The notes below the pieces were generated by a model. It saw only the letters and a list, made by a program, of their open reading frames with translations. It did no database searches and had not been told where the DNA came from. 64,000 bases of DNA, taken from positions 31,146-95,145 of the forward strand of contig JBBQZU010000015.1 in assembly GCA_038207425.1 (NCBI GenBank), given 5' to 3'. Shown in pieces: positions 18,040 through 26,862 of the stretch. Origin of the DNA: JBBQZU01 sp038207425. GTDB lineage: Bacteria > Bacteroidota > Bacteroidia > Flavobacteriales_D > Cryomorphaceae. A program made the position numbers and the translations under genes. The stretch's first letter is position 1. Each line of letters opens with the position of its first letter.

Positions 18040-19029
18040 ATGACTAAAGTTGCGATTAACGGATTTGGAAGAATTGGAAGGCTGACCTTCCGAGAGCTTC
18101 TTAAAAAATCAAATGTTGAAGTAGTTGCTATCAACGACCTCACAGATGCTGAAACACTTGCCCACCTATTTAAATATGACTCAAGCCAGGGCCGCTTTAA
18201 TGGCACCGTGAGTCATGAAGGAACTGACAAGCTGATTGTAAATGGTAAAATCTATCAGCTTTATGCTCAACGTGATCCTGCCAATTTGCCATGGGCGAAA
18301 ATTGGTGTTGAAGTGGTTGCAGAGTGCACAGGTATCTTCGTTGATGCTGAAGGCGCAGGGAAGCATATTGCTGCCGGAGCCAAAAAAGTAATTATCTCTG
18401 CACCTGCCAAAGGAAATGTGAAAACGGTAGTAATCGGTGTAAACGATCATACCATTACGGCTGATGATCATATTATTTCCAATGCCAGTTGTACTACAAA
18501 TTGCCTAGCACCAATGGCCATGCTTATTGATGAAGCTTTCGGCATAGTAAAAGGTTATATCAACACAATACACGCGTACACTGCAGATCAGCGGCTCCAG
18601 GATGCTCCACACCGAGATTTGCGCAGAGCCAGAGCAGCGGCTGTATCCATTATTCCTACAAGTACTGGTGCGGCCAAGGCCGTTGGTCTTGTATTGCCAC
18701 ACCTGAAAGGCAAATTGGACGGTATTGCCACCAGAGTTCCGACCCTTACGGGATCCATGACATACCTTGTGGCAATTGTGGACCGCGATGTAACTGCTGA
18801 AGAAGTAAATGCAGTAATTAAAAAAGGTGCTGCAGGCCGCCTCAAAGGAATTCTGGAGTATACCGAAGACGAGATTGTTTCGGCTGATGTTATCGGAAGC
18901 ACCTACAGCAGCATTTTTGATTCAAAAATCACCAGTGCCAACGGAAACCTTGTTCAGGTAGTATCCTGGTACGACAACGAATATGGATACTCAGCAAGGA
19001 CAGCTGAGCTTGTCGCGAGAATTTTATAA
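18040..19029 (+). CDS. gapA: Glyceraldehyde-3-phosphate dehydrogenase, type I
   Basis: Glycolytic NAD-dependent GAPDH that oxidatively phosphorylates glyceraldehyde-3-phosphate. N-terminal dinucleotide fold MTKVAINGFGRIGR, catalytic SCTTNCLAP with Cys151, and the C-terminal signature WYDNEYGYSART. Length 329 residues is standard. A TAACTTTG promoter element precedes it and a GC hairpin terminator follows, so it appears to be transcribed alone. A second, longer GAPDH is at 50868-52340. Confidence 0.97.
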   Translation: MTKVAINGFGRIGRLTFRELLKKSNVEVVAINDLTDAETLAHLFKYDSSQGRFNGTVSHEGTDKLIVNGKIYQLYAQRDPANLPWAKIGVEVVAECTGIFVDAEGAGKHIAAGAKKVIISAPAKGNVKTVVIGVNDHTITADDHIISNASCTTNCLAPMAMLIDEAFGIVKGYINTIHAYTADQRLQDAPHRDLRRARAAAVSIIPTSTGAAKAVGLVLPHLKGKLDGIATRVPTLTGSMTYLVAIVDRDVTAEEVNAVIKKGAAGRLKGILEYTEDEIVSADVIGSTYSSIFDSKITSANGNLVQVVSWYDNEYGYSARTAELVARIL

Positions 19030-19067
19030 GTGGGAAGATAATTGTGGTTAATTTTCAGTAGGTGGTA

Positions 19068-19098
19068 GGGGGGTGTACTTCGGTCGCCCCCTTTTTTT
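19068..19098 (+). terminator. Rho-independent terminator after gapA
   Basis: A run of G at 19068-19073 pairs with CCCCC at 19087-19091 around a loop containing CTTCGG, followed by seven T at 19092-19098. It lies 39 bases after the gapA stop. Confidence 0.7.
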
Positions 19099-19189
19099 GT
19101 TTCTAATTTTGTTTTGGCTTGTTAATAAGGCGGTTGATAAAAGGATAGAAGCATAAAAAAGTCTAAAAAAAATGTAGCCTTTCAATCGT

Positions 19190-19197
19190 TACCTTCG
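19190..19197 (+). promoter_or_regulatory. Possible -7 element of the T9SS cargo gene
   Basis: TACCTTCG differs from TAnnTTTG at one position and lies 36 bases before the ATG at 19234, the same distance as in guaB and gapA. No -33 element is evident. Confidence 0.35.
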
Positions 19198-19233
19198 TAA
19201 AAGCTATAATTAATAGAAACCCTTTTGTCAAAG

Positions 19234-20907
19234 ATGAAATATTCTGTACGAACCTTCACCTCACTAATGTTTACAGCTTCGGCACTCAATTTGAGTGCGA
19301 ATGACTGTAACTCAGCGTTTAACATTATTCCAAACCCACTTACAGCCAGTTCTCAGCTATCGGGAAGTTTTTCAGGTGAAACCTGGTCGGGTGTGAGCCA
19401 ATGTGCCGGGGCAGGAGGAAGTGCTGACCTATGGTACCAGTTTACAGCCACATCGAGCCGCATGTACATTGCAGCTCAGGGTATTGGCGATTTGGATGTC
19501 GCTATTGAACTATATAACAGTTGCGGTGGTAGTTCCATCGCCTGTAGAAATTCAACTGGTGCCGGTGGGCTTGAGGTAGCCAATGTGCCCAATCTCACCG
19601 TTGGTAATACATACTTCTTTTCTGTTTATCACGCCGGAGGCGCGCCACCGGTTTCGCAAGCATTTCAGGTTGCCGTGTTTTTTATACCTTTTGTAGAATT
19701 GCGAAGTCAGGATTGCGATCAGTTTGACTACACTACAAATGGTATTATCAAGTCAACCCAACCCGCACCTAACCAGTTTACCCTTACCAACTATCAGTTT
19801 CGATTTGTTGAATTAGAGGCTCCATTTAATACTTATGAAGTGATTTCGCCAAATGGCACCAACCCAAATTACCGTTTGGAGTGGTTCGCACCGGTGCAAT
19901 ACGGACGTACTTATGAAGTGAGTGTTAGAATTAGGGTAGCTGAAGGAGGCGTATTTGGAGACTATGGCAATTCATGCATTGTAGGGCTTCAGCCCACAGT
20001 TTTGACTACCAGATTACAGCAACAATTTGCAAATGGAGTATTTGCATTTTGCAACGTGGTAGGCGCTGATAAAGTAGGTGCAGCATCGCGTTACCGATGG
20101 GTATTCAATGACCTAACAGCTCCTGTGAGCGTGTACGGTGATGGCGACAGCAGGCTCCTTAAATTGCAAAGCGTTCCCGGTCTTAAGCTGAATCAAACAT
20201 ATATTGTATCTGTTTTTGCAGAAGTAAACGGAGATGAAAGCCCTGCAGGTACATTCAGGTTTATATCAATGAATAGTACAGTACCGCCAACAGGCCTTAA
20301 CCAGAGTTTGCATCCTTGCGGCCAAACTTATCCTATAAACCTGGCCGTGCAAGCGGTTGAAGTATGCTCTGGTATTTCCTATACATGGAGATTTACCAAT
20401 ACTTCACAAGCGCAGGCTCCATTGCTCTATACACGCTCCGATGGAAACCGTTTTCTGAAGCTTGACTGGGTTACCGGGCTTATTGTTGGTAACAACTATA
20501 ATGTGGAAGTCCGCGCAGTTCAAGGTGGCGTGACAGGCACTTTCTCTTCGGTTTGTAATATCACCATCGGCGCATCAACGGCCGGCGTTTCCAACCCAAT
20601 GATGCTGTCCGAACTAAATGAGGTAGGAAATGATTCTTTCGAAATAACCGATGATGTATTTGATGCCAATGTTACTGCACAACCCGATGGTGCAGTGATG
20701 GTATTCGTGAATAGCGAGGTGATTCAGCCTTCATTGGTATTGGAATTATACAGTGTTAGCGGACAGCTTATTGCCAGGCACTCAACCGGTGCTACAACTG
20801 GTGAGCCTATATTCTGGAATACAGGAAACACGGCAAAAGGAGTATTTCTTTTGAAGATTACAGATGGTCAAAATCATCAGGTAACCAAAAAAGTTCCTTT
20901 CTTCTAA
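19234..20907 (+). CDS. Secreted protein with three tandem modules and a T9SS type A sorting domain
   Basis: Predicted type IX secretion cargo of unknown ligand. The ATG at 19234 gives the signal peptide MKYSVRTFTSLMFTASALNLSA; the TTG at 19225 is rejected. The first about 150 residues look like a Bacteroidota pre-peptidase-like domain (ADLWYQFTATSSRMYIAAQG, LDVAIELYNSCGG). Three related modules follow, each with an aromatic strand, an L-x-L pair and G-x-x-Y-x-V: YQFRFVELEAP...YRLEWF, YRWVFNDLTAP...LLKLQSV, YTWRFTNTSQA...FLKLDWV. The last about 75 residues are the sorting domain (LVLELYSVSGQLIARHS, GVFLLKITDGQNHQVTKKV). It probably ends up on the cell surface or outside. Confidence 0.78.
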   Translation: MKYSVRTFTSLMFTASALNLSANDCNSAFNIIPNPLTASSQLSGSFSGETWSGVSQCAGAGGSADLWYQFTATSSRMYIAAQGIGDLDVAIELYNSCGGSSIACRNSTGAGGLEVANVPNLTVGNTYFFSVYHAGGAPPVSQAFQVAVFFIPFVELRSQDCDQFDYTTNGIIKSTQPAPNQFTLTNYQFRFVELEAPFNTYEVISPNGTNPNYRLEWFAPVQYGRTYEVSVRIRVAEGGVFGDYGNSCIVGLQPTVLTTRLQQQFANGVFAFCNVVGADKVGAASRYRWVFNDLTAPVSVYGDGDSRLLKLQSVPGLKLNQTYIVSVFAEVNGDESPAGTFRFISMNSTVPPTGLNQSLHPCGQTYPINLAVQAVEVCSGISYTWRFTNTSQAQAPLLYTRSDGNRFLKLDWVTGLIVGNNYNVEVRAVQGGVTGTFSSVCNITIGASTAGVSNPMMLSELNEVGNDSFEITDDVFDANVTAQPDGAVMVFVNSEVIQPSLVLELYSVSGQLIARHSTGATTGEPIFWNTGNTAKGVFLLKITDGQNHQVTKKVPFF

Positions 20908-20931
20908 ATCCCAGGTCTCATTAAAAGCATT

Positions 20932-20970
20932 ACATTCAGCATGGCAAATCCATGCTGAATGTTTCTTTTC
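20932..20970 (+). terminator. Long perfect hairpin between the T9SS gene and comEC
   Basis: Arms ACATTCAGCATGG (20932-20944) and CCATGCTGAATGT (20950-20962) are perfectly complementary over 13 bp around a 5-base loop, and TTCTTTTC follows. It looks like an intrinsic terminator for the upstream gene, yet its 3' arm contains the ATG assigned to comEC (20959). Confidence 0.7.
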
Positions 20971-23043
20971 TGGCACCAGGCGCCATTTGTGCGAATGCTG
21001 ATTCCTTTGGTTATTGGCATTGTTGTTGGGTATTTCTCAAATACTCCCGACTATCTGTTGCCCTATCTTATTGGTATTCCGTCGGCATTGCTTTTCATTG
21101 TTTTCTTATTCCGAAAAGCATGGAGTAATATAACATCAAGATTTGTTTATGGAATTCTTACTCAGACCTTGCTTTTCATATTGGGCTTCACCCTGATTTC
21201 TATAAAGCTTGTTCACCGAAGTTTTGAAAGACAATTTCCCGCAGAGGTGGTTTCTCAACAGGCGATTGTGACAAATTTTCCGAGTCAAAAACCCCGCTCT
21301 ACAATGCTTTCTCTTACAATTGTGGAGCGTCAGTTTTTTGACAACCATACTGAAACTTGCAGCATTTCTATTATTGCATATGCTGCTCATAAATTGCAGG
21401 CTGATACCTTACAGCCGGGCGATATGATTTCATTCAGAGCTCAGCCGCAAATTGTAGGCAATGCACTTAATCCAGGGCAGTTTGACTACAAGCGCTACTT
21501 GAGAAACAAAGATATTTTGGCAACGGTATATCTGGCTGATGAGATAGGAATATTCCGACATGTTGTGCCTCCTGTTACACTCTCAGGCACCCTGCAGAGT
21601 TGGCGAGAAGTTGCAATAGATATGTTCAGGGTTCGCGATATGCCACTCAGAGAGCTGGGAGTAATTTCAGCCTTGGTGCTGGGTAAAAGAGAAATGGTTG
21701 ACCCTGAACTACGCTCGGCGTACACTGATTCTGGAGCCATTCATATTCTTGCAGTAAGCGGACTTCATGTGGGAATTATTTACATCTTCGCGGGTATGGT
21801 ACTCGCTAAGCTCCTGCCAGGTAAGCGAAGCAGGTATTTCAGACTCCTGCTGGTATTACTGGTACTCTGGGTATACGCTGGCATTACCGGGTTTTCACCA
21901 TCAGTATTGAGAGCGGCCACCATGTTTTCGTTTATTGCTTTTGGAAAAGAATCGGGCAGGCACTCGAATATTTACAATATGCTTGGAGCAAGTGCCCTGC
22001 TTCTGTTAATCATCAACCCCTTTCTGCTCTTTGAAGTTGGCTTTCAGCTTTCTTATCTGGCTGTAGTAGGCATTGTATATATCCATCCAATTTTGTACCC
22101 GGTGGTCTATCTGCGCAATACCATTTTGGATAAGGCGTGGTCGCTGATTGCGGTTTCAATTGCCGCGCAGATCGCCACTACCCCTTTGAGTCTTTACTAT
22201 TTCCATCAATTCCCAAATTTGTTTTTTATAACCAACCTTGTTGTTATACCATTGGCAATGGTTCTATTGTATGGAGGTATTTTGTACATTATTTTTAGCT
22301 GGCTCCCTTTGGTCTCGGATATTCTTTGGCATATTGTAAATTTCATGGCTTGGATACTCAATGAATTTGTTCAGATAATTAGTGTAATTCCTCATGCAAT
22401 TACAAGCAATATTTATATAGGCTTCACCGCTGCATTGTTACTTTATTTGCTGCTCGTATTGCTTGCTGGTCTTTTTGTGCATAGACGAAGTAGTTTACTG
22501 CGCTATACGTTAGCAATTTGGTTGGTATTGGTTTCTATGTATGCCTTTCGGCAAATAGAAATTGGCAGTGGCATTTCTCTGGCGTTACTTGCAGCGCCAA
22601 AGGGAGTTGTTTTGGTAGCGAGTAAAGGTAAGGAATCAATTATTGTACCCTTGCCTGATGGCAATTCGAAAACGCTTTACAATCATATTGGCGGATATTT
22701 ATTGCAGAATGGAATTTATTCTCCCCAATGGGTACCTAACGATTCGGTAATGGTGCTAGAATCTCTTGCGTATGCAGACTCCTGGCTTTTGCTGAATGAT
22801 TTTAAAGTATGCCTGAAAGCAGAAGCGGTCTTTGATAAACCTTTTAAGCCCGACATTCTGATTCTCGATTACTGGGATTTGAAATTGTTTGCCGAAAATG
22901 ATTGGAATTTGGCTGATGTTCCGCTCATTATTGCCCATCCAAACCTCAAGAAATGGCAAAAAGCCCGGCTCAAGGAAGAGCTGGGCTTATTGGGAGTATC
23001 GCTTTATGATATTTCGGAGCAAGGTGCAATGGTAGTGCTTTAG
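20959..23043 (+). CDS. comEC: ComEC/Rec2 family DNA-uptake channel
   Basis: Polytopic inner-membrane protein that passes single-stranded DNA into the cytoplasm during natural transformation. N-terminal region (FWHQAPFVRMLIPLVIGI) with membrane segments, a soluble DUF4131-like part (about 60-210), then the competence core: SGAIHILAVSGLHVGIIYI, YAGITGFSPSVLRAATMF and FEVGFQLSYLAVVGIVYIHP. The C-terminal about 150 residues lack a recognisable metallo-beta-lactamase domain, common in this phylum. The start at 20959 keeps the conserved FWHQAPF; an ATG at 20995 is an alternative. The start lies within the hairpin of the previous terminator. Stop overlaps the convergent SPOR gene by four bases. Confidence 0.85.
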   Translation: MFLFWHQAPFVRMLIPLVIGIVVGYFSNTPDYLLPYLIGIPSALLFIVFLFRKAWSNITSRFVYGILTQTLLFILGFTLISIKLVHRSFERQFPAEVVSQQAIVTNFPSQKPRSTMLSLTIVERQFFDNHTETCSISIIAYAAHKLQADTLQPGDMISFRAQPQIVGNALNPGQFDYKRYLRNKDILATVYLADEIGIFRHVVPPVTLSGTLQSWREVAIDMFRVRDMPLRELGVISALVLGKREMVDPELRSAYTDSGAIHILAVSGLHVGIIYIFAGMVLAKLLPGKRSRYFRLLLVLLVLWVYAGITGFSPSVLRAATMFSFIAFGKESGRHSNIYNMLGASALLLLIINPFLLFEVGFQLSYLAVVGIVYIHPILYPVVYLRNTILDKAWSLIAVSIAAQIATTPLSLYYFHQFPNLFFITNLVVIPLAMVLLYGGILYIIFSWLPLVSDILWHIVNFMAWILNEFVQIISVIPHAITSNIYIGFTAALLLYLLLVLLAGLFVHRRSSLLRYTLAIWLVLVSMYAFRQIEIGSGISLALLAAPKGVVLVASKGKESIIVPLPDGNSKTLYNHIGGYLLQNGIYSPQWVPNDSVMVLESLAYADSWLLLNDFKVCLKAEAVFDKPFKPDILILDYWDLKLFAENDWNLADVPLIIAHPNLKKWQKARLKEELGLLGVSLYDISEQGAMVVL

Positions 23044-25097
23044 TTCTCGCCGCGTATTTTCATAGCTTCTTCGGCCGTTATAGATTTATCATTAAACTCT
23101 CCGGTTATAAGTACTTCGTCAAATCCTTTTTCTTTTACATCACTTAATGCAGCTTTTGCATCGGCAAGGTTGTTAAACGAACCATAAACATAATTGGTCA
23201 CTCCTTCAGTATTTCTCACAGGGCGCACGTTGCCAAGTGACATATATTTACCAAGCGTTTCAGCAGGCACCCTTCCGGCAAAAGTGCCAAGTTGCAGGGT
23301 ATATTTTACCAGGTTTGGGTTTATATTGTTTGAAACTTTTGGAGTGATATCTTCTTCTTTCGCATCCACAGTAGCACCGGCTTCTTTCAGGGTAATTCGC
23401 TTACCACCGCGGTATGCTGTTACAAATGCTCCTTCATAGCCTTTCAGCAAAAGGTTCACTTTATGTGTGGCGGCATCTTGCATCGTATTAAATGAACCCG
23501 ATACATATCTGGTCATGCTATCATTACCTTCTATCACAATCAGATCGGATACTTCTTTAAATACATTTCGCGAAAGCTTGTACTTGAATGCACCTAACTG
23601 TACCCTGAAAACAATCACATTCTCATCAATTTCATCTTCAAATATTGCTGCGTGCTCAATTTCGCTTTGACTAAGTTCGAAGTATTCACCATCTTCAACT
23701 TGTAAGATTCGGGCCGGTATATGTAGTTTATTCAACTGCAGAAATTTCTGCACTGCATCATACCTATTCTTAATTTCATCGATGTAAAATTCCATTCCAT
23801 TTTCAGTCTCAATGGCTTTAATATCGGCGATGGAAAGTAATCTGGCAATTTCTTCGGGCGAGAGTTCATCTGAATTAATTACTTCTACCCTAAAGCCTTT
23901 GTTTTTGGAAGCCATATTGACCTTGTTCCTGTTTACATCGGCGGTGTAGGTTTGCGACTTGTCGTAATTCGGACTTCCGGCAGGGTCAATATAAAGCTGA
24001 TACATTTTAGCCAGTTCTTCATCTGTTGCAGTTACTCCTTTCAGATTTACCAGTATTCCTGTGGGAGTATTTAATTCATCGTCGAGATAATCAGGCACTC
24101 CGTCCTTATCACCATCTACAGGGCAACCGAATACGTCAACTTTGACTCCTTCAGGAGTCGCGGGACACTTATCGCCTATGTCTACAACACCGTCCGCATC
24201 TTCATCATCGATATCCAACCCCGGGAAGTAGTCGTTGTTCAGCTTATCGTAGTTGGTAGGATTCTTTCTAGTATGATGAAGATTGTAGGCTATTCCGATC
24301 GATGAAAAAAGCAGCGCGTCATTTCTTTTGTTAACACCTGACAATCTTGGAGTTTCGCTGTTAACACCATCCAGATTATCGGTGAAGGTGTGCAAATAGC
24401 TCGCACCCATTCTTACCTTCCACTTGTCATTTACAGTGATGTTAGCCCCTACCGCTAAAGGGATTGCTAAAGTTCTGAGTGAGAATGCTCCGCTTCCTCC
24501 TTGTATTTCACGCCAGTCGGTTTCATAATTATAATCTCTGTATACAGGGCGTGCTTCGTCTGATTTGGCTCCTTTTTGAGGAGCGTTCATCAAAGTTCCA
24601 TTGTCCCAAACGTAATACAAGTTGCCATCGGCATCGCGCATATCAGCTTTAGGATTGAATTCCATTGTAGCAATACCAACCGATAGGTATGGTGTGATAG
24701 AGCGTTGTTTAGGAAGGAAATTATTGAAATTGTAGGTGATCGAAGCGCTTCCCATTTGAATGGGTGTTTCGAAATTCACCATTTGTCCGGGAAGATTTTC
24801 CTGATGACGTACCGTACCGAATAGAGCAGAAAAGTCAAGACTAAATGCCTCACTTATGGGATTTCGCATGGTAATGCTGTACCCCCAATTGAGCTGGCTG
24901 TATTGAGCGTTGCCATTCAATCGGCCCACATCGCCAAAGTAGCTGAGGGTACCTGCAGCAATCTCTACAGATGGTCTGGGTTTTTGATTTCCATAATCTA
25001 CGGTGCCCTGAAGCTCAAGCTCCTGGCTATAAACTAAGTTGCCCAATACGGTATATAGGGCAATGAAAATAAGCGTTTGAGGGATAAATTGACGCAT
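23040..25097 (-). CDS. Outer-membrane barrel protein with thrombospondin type 3 repeats and two SPOR-like domains
   Basis: Envelope protein. Signal peptide MRQFIPQTLIFIALYTVLGNLVYSQ. Residues about 40-290 look like a beta-barrel domain (VEIAAGTLSYFGDVGRLNG, RSITPYLSVGIATMEF, VRMGASYLHTFTDNLDG). Calcium-type TSP3 repeats follow (DIDDEDADGVVDIGDKCP, DGDKDGVPDYLDDE). Where an OmpA domain would be expected there are instead two SPOR-like repeats: FRVQLGAFKYKLSRNVF...YVSGSF and YTLQLGTFAGRVPAETL...YVYGSF. SPOR domains bind denuded peptidoglycan, so the protein may tether outer membrane to wall; this is inference. It lies downstream of the related 25178-26704 gene. Confidence 0.75.
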   Translation of the reverse strand: MRQFIPQTLIFIALYTVLGNLVYSQELELQGTVDYGNQKPRPSVEIAAGTLSYFGDVGRLNGNAQYSQLNWGYSITMRNPISEAFSLDFSALFGTVRHQENLPGQMVNFETPIQMGSASITYNFNNFLPKQRSITPYLSVGIATMEFNPKADMRDADGNLYYVWDNGTLMNAPQKGAKSDEARPVYRDYNYETDWREIQGGSGAFSLRTLAIPLAVGANITVNDKWKVRMGASYLHTFTDNLDGVNSETPRLSGVNKRNDALLFSSIGIAYNLHHTRKNPTNYDKLNNDYFPGLDIDDEDADGVVDIGDKCPATPEGVKVDVFGCPVDGDKDGVPDYLDDELNTPTGILVNLKGVTATDEELAKMYQLYIDPAGSPNYDKSQTYTADVNRNKVNMASKNKGFRVEVINSDELSPEEIARLLSIADIKAIETENGMEFYIDEIKNRYDAVQKFLQLNKLHIPARILQVEDGEYFELSQSEIEHAAIFEDEIDENVIVFRVQLGAFKYKLSRNVFKEVSDLIVIEGNDSMTRYVSGSFNTMQDAATHKVNLLLKGYEGAFVTAYRGGKRITLKEAGATVDAKEEDITPKVSNNINPNLVKYTLQLGTFAGRVPAETLGKYMSLGNVRPVRNTEGVTNYVYGSFNNLADAKAALSDVKEKGFDEVLITGEFNDKSITAEEAMKIRGEN

Positions 25098-25177
25098 TTC
25101 ACTGGTTGCTAAATCTGAAGTCTTATACTGAAATTCAGATAATAGGTTCCAATAATTTACGCCAATGCCTTAAGATA

Positions 25178-26704
25178 TTACTGGTACCATTTCTGGCTTG
25201 TTATCATAAGCGCTTCCTGAACCGTTATTCGCTCTCCATCATTATATGCTGTTACGAACGGGCCCTTAAACTTATCATACTTTGTAGATATCCGTTCGCG
25301 GTCATCGCGTGCCGTTTTGTACACCTGGTGATAGCCCGTGGTGTACTTATACATTCCTGAGTGTGATTCGAGCATAAAGTTCTCAGTAAATGTATAAAGC
25401 TTAGCAAACAAATTTTTATTCAGATTATTCTGTCCTGCAGCTATTTGCACTTTGAAATAAACGCCTTTTTCCGGCTTGGGAACATCAACGATATTGCCGT
25501 CATTAAAACTTTTTTGTGGCGCGGGGGCCGGCGTTGTCTGGGATTTTGGGGCTGGCGTTGTATTTTCCTTCGGTAGAGGCCTGGACACCTGTTTCGGCTT
25601 TTGCACCGGAGTGGCAGCCGCTGCTGCAATCATTGCTTCGTTTTTAGGAGCTGTCGCATTGGCTGGGGCTACCTTAACTGGTGTTGGAGTAGTAATAATA
25701 GCTTCGGCTAAAGATGGACGAGTCGTTTCAGATCCCACAGCCGCGGGAGCTTTCATTTTGGCAACTGCAGCGATCGTTTCTTCTTTTATTTCTGGAGTGA
25801 CTTCAGTCGAAAGAGCAACTGGTGGAATTACTTTTGCTACTTCGTCGGCTTTTGGTGGTGCCGGAATGAACTGGGACGCACCATTGAAAATGTTTACAGA
25901 AGTGGTTTCATCTTTGATGAGGTAGGAGAAGTTTCCTTTTACTTCGGGCTGGGCTCCATCCATGGCTACAATTGGCAGCAACTTGTATGATACTGTAACT
26001 CGATCCTGATCGGGTAAATCATACCATACGTATTTCAGTATTTGATCTTCCACAGTAAACACAGCCGAACTTGACTTCAAGTCAATTACTGTAAATCCTG
26101 CAGGAAAAATTTCTTCTACCCTTGCAAATCCATGCAAATCTTTTCGATCTATATCAATATCGACTCTCCATTGGTTGATACCAGTATTGGTTATGGTACG
26201 ACCTACAGCTACCTGGGCTTCATTGTTTTCTATTTTGGCATCGTAAGTTTCCTTTATCTGAGCGATATCATTTTCGCCTGTACCAACTGCTATACCGTGC
26301 TCAGCAATGTCTACATTCTTCCTTTCATTTTGGTAGATGTATGAAAATCTGGTTTTAACTTTTAAGATTCCTGAAGCTTCATTTTTTGCGATAACGCGCA
26401 TTTTCAGGGTAATTTTCTTTGTTTGTGGGAGTGCCATCCAAATAAATTTTGCAGCCTGATTGTTGAAAGTAAATGATGCTCCAGAAGCTTCTACCAATTC
26501 GGCGCTTAAGCCTTCATCCAGCGTGAATTGAAGCTTAGCAAATCCCACTACATCTGATTTATCGAGCTCAATATTTACTACTTTCTCTTCGCCGGGCTTG
26601 AGGGATGTAGGAAAATTATGGGTTATTTTGATTTCGCTTTTCTGAAAGAAGCCTATCAAAACGATAAAGGCGAGATTTAAGCTGATAGCTAGTGTTTTTG
26701 TCAT
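25178..26704 (-). CDS. Envelope protein with Pro/Ala-rich linker and SPOR-like C-terminus
   Basis: Not a recognised named family. Signal or anchor MTKTLAISLNLAFIVLIGFF, then two related beta-rich domains of about 130 residues: EIKITHNFPTSLKPGEEKVV... and NEAQVAVGRTITNTGINQWR..., each with an aromatic I/V-W or V-W strand (AKFIWMALP, LKYVWYDLP). A low-complexity linker rich in Pro, Ala and Thr (about 285-410) follows. The C-terminus (YFKVQIAAGQNNLNKNLFAK ... GPFVTAYNDGERITVQEAL) shares the pattern G-x-FVTAY-x-x-G-x-RIT with the downstream SPOR protein. Preceded by a consensus promoter. Likely a periplasm-spanning protein. Confidence 0.65.
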   Translation of the reverse strand: MTKTLAISLNLAFIVLIGFFQKSEIKITHNFPTSLKPGEEKVVNIELDKSDVVGFAKLQFTLDEGLSAELVEASGASFTFNNQAAKFIWMALPQTKKITLKMRVIAKNEASGILKVKTRFSYIYQNERKNVDIAEHGIAVGTGENDIAQIKETYDAKIENNEAQVAVGRTITNTGINQWRVDIDIDRKDLHGFARVEEIFPAGFTVIDLKSSSAVFTVEDQILKYVWYDLPDQDRVTVSYKLLPIVAMDGAQPEVKGNFSYLIKDETTSVNIFNGASQFIPAPPKADEVAKVIPPVALSTEVTPEIKEETIAAVAKMKAPAAVGSETTRPSLAEAIITTPTPVKVAPANATAPKNEAMIAAAAATPVQKPKQVSRPLPKENTTPAPKSQTTPAPAPQKSFNDGNIVDVPKPEKGVYFKVQIAAGQNNLNKNLFAKLYTFTENFMLESHSGMYKYTTGYHQVYKTARDDRERISTKYDKFKGPFVTAYNDGERITVQEALMITSQKWYQ

Positions 26705-26737
26705 GCCCTCTTGGCTTGGTTGATTTATAAACTAAAG

Positions 26738-26767
26738 CAAATCTAACAATTGGGTCACCGTCCACAA
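26738..26767 (-). promoter_or_regulatory. Consensus Bacteroidota promoter for the SPOR protein gene
   Basis: On the minus strand TTG (26767-26765) is followed after exactly 19 bases by TAGATTTG (26745-26738), a full match to TTG-N19-TAnnTTTG. The ATG at 26704 is about 30 bases beyond the expected transcription start. Confidence 0.7.
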
Positions 26768-26809
26768 TATTAGCGGATGTATTTTGCAAACAGAAAAATG
26801 TTGACAATC

Positions 26810-26837
26810 AAAAAAAAAGCCGACACGAAGGTCGGCT
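26810..26837 (-). terminator. Terminator closing the 26863-39542 gene run
   Basis: AGCCGAC (26818-26824) and GTCGGCT (26831-26837) form a 7-bp stem with a 6-base loop. Read on the minus strand the stem is followed by an uninterrupted run of nine T. It lies 25 bases beyond the LOG gene stop. A weaker T-run (GATTTTT) on the other side makes it partly bidirectional. Confidence 0.8.
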
Positions 26838-26862
26838 CTGATTTTTGATATGTTTCAGCAAA

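Noticed and set aside
25476..25925. 149-codon plus-strand frame rich in Gly/Ala
   Set aside because: It is the antisense of the Pro/Ala linker of the SPOR protein; low complexity explains the open frame.
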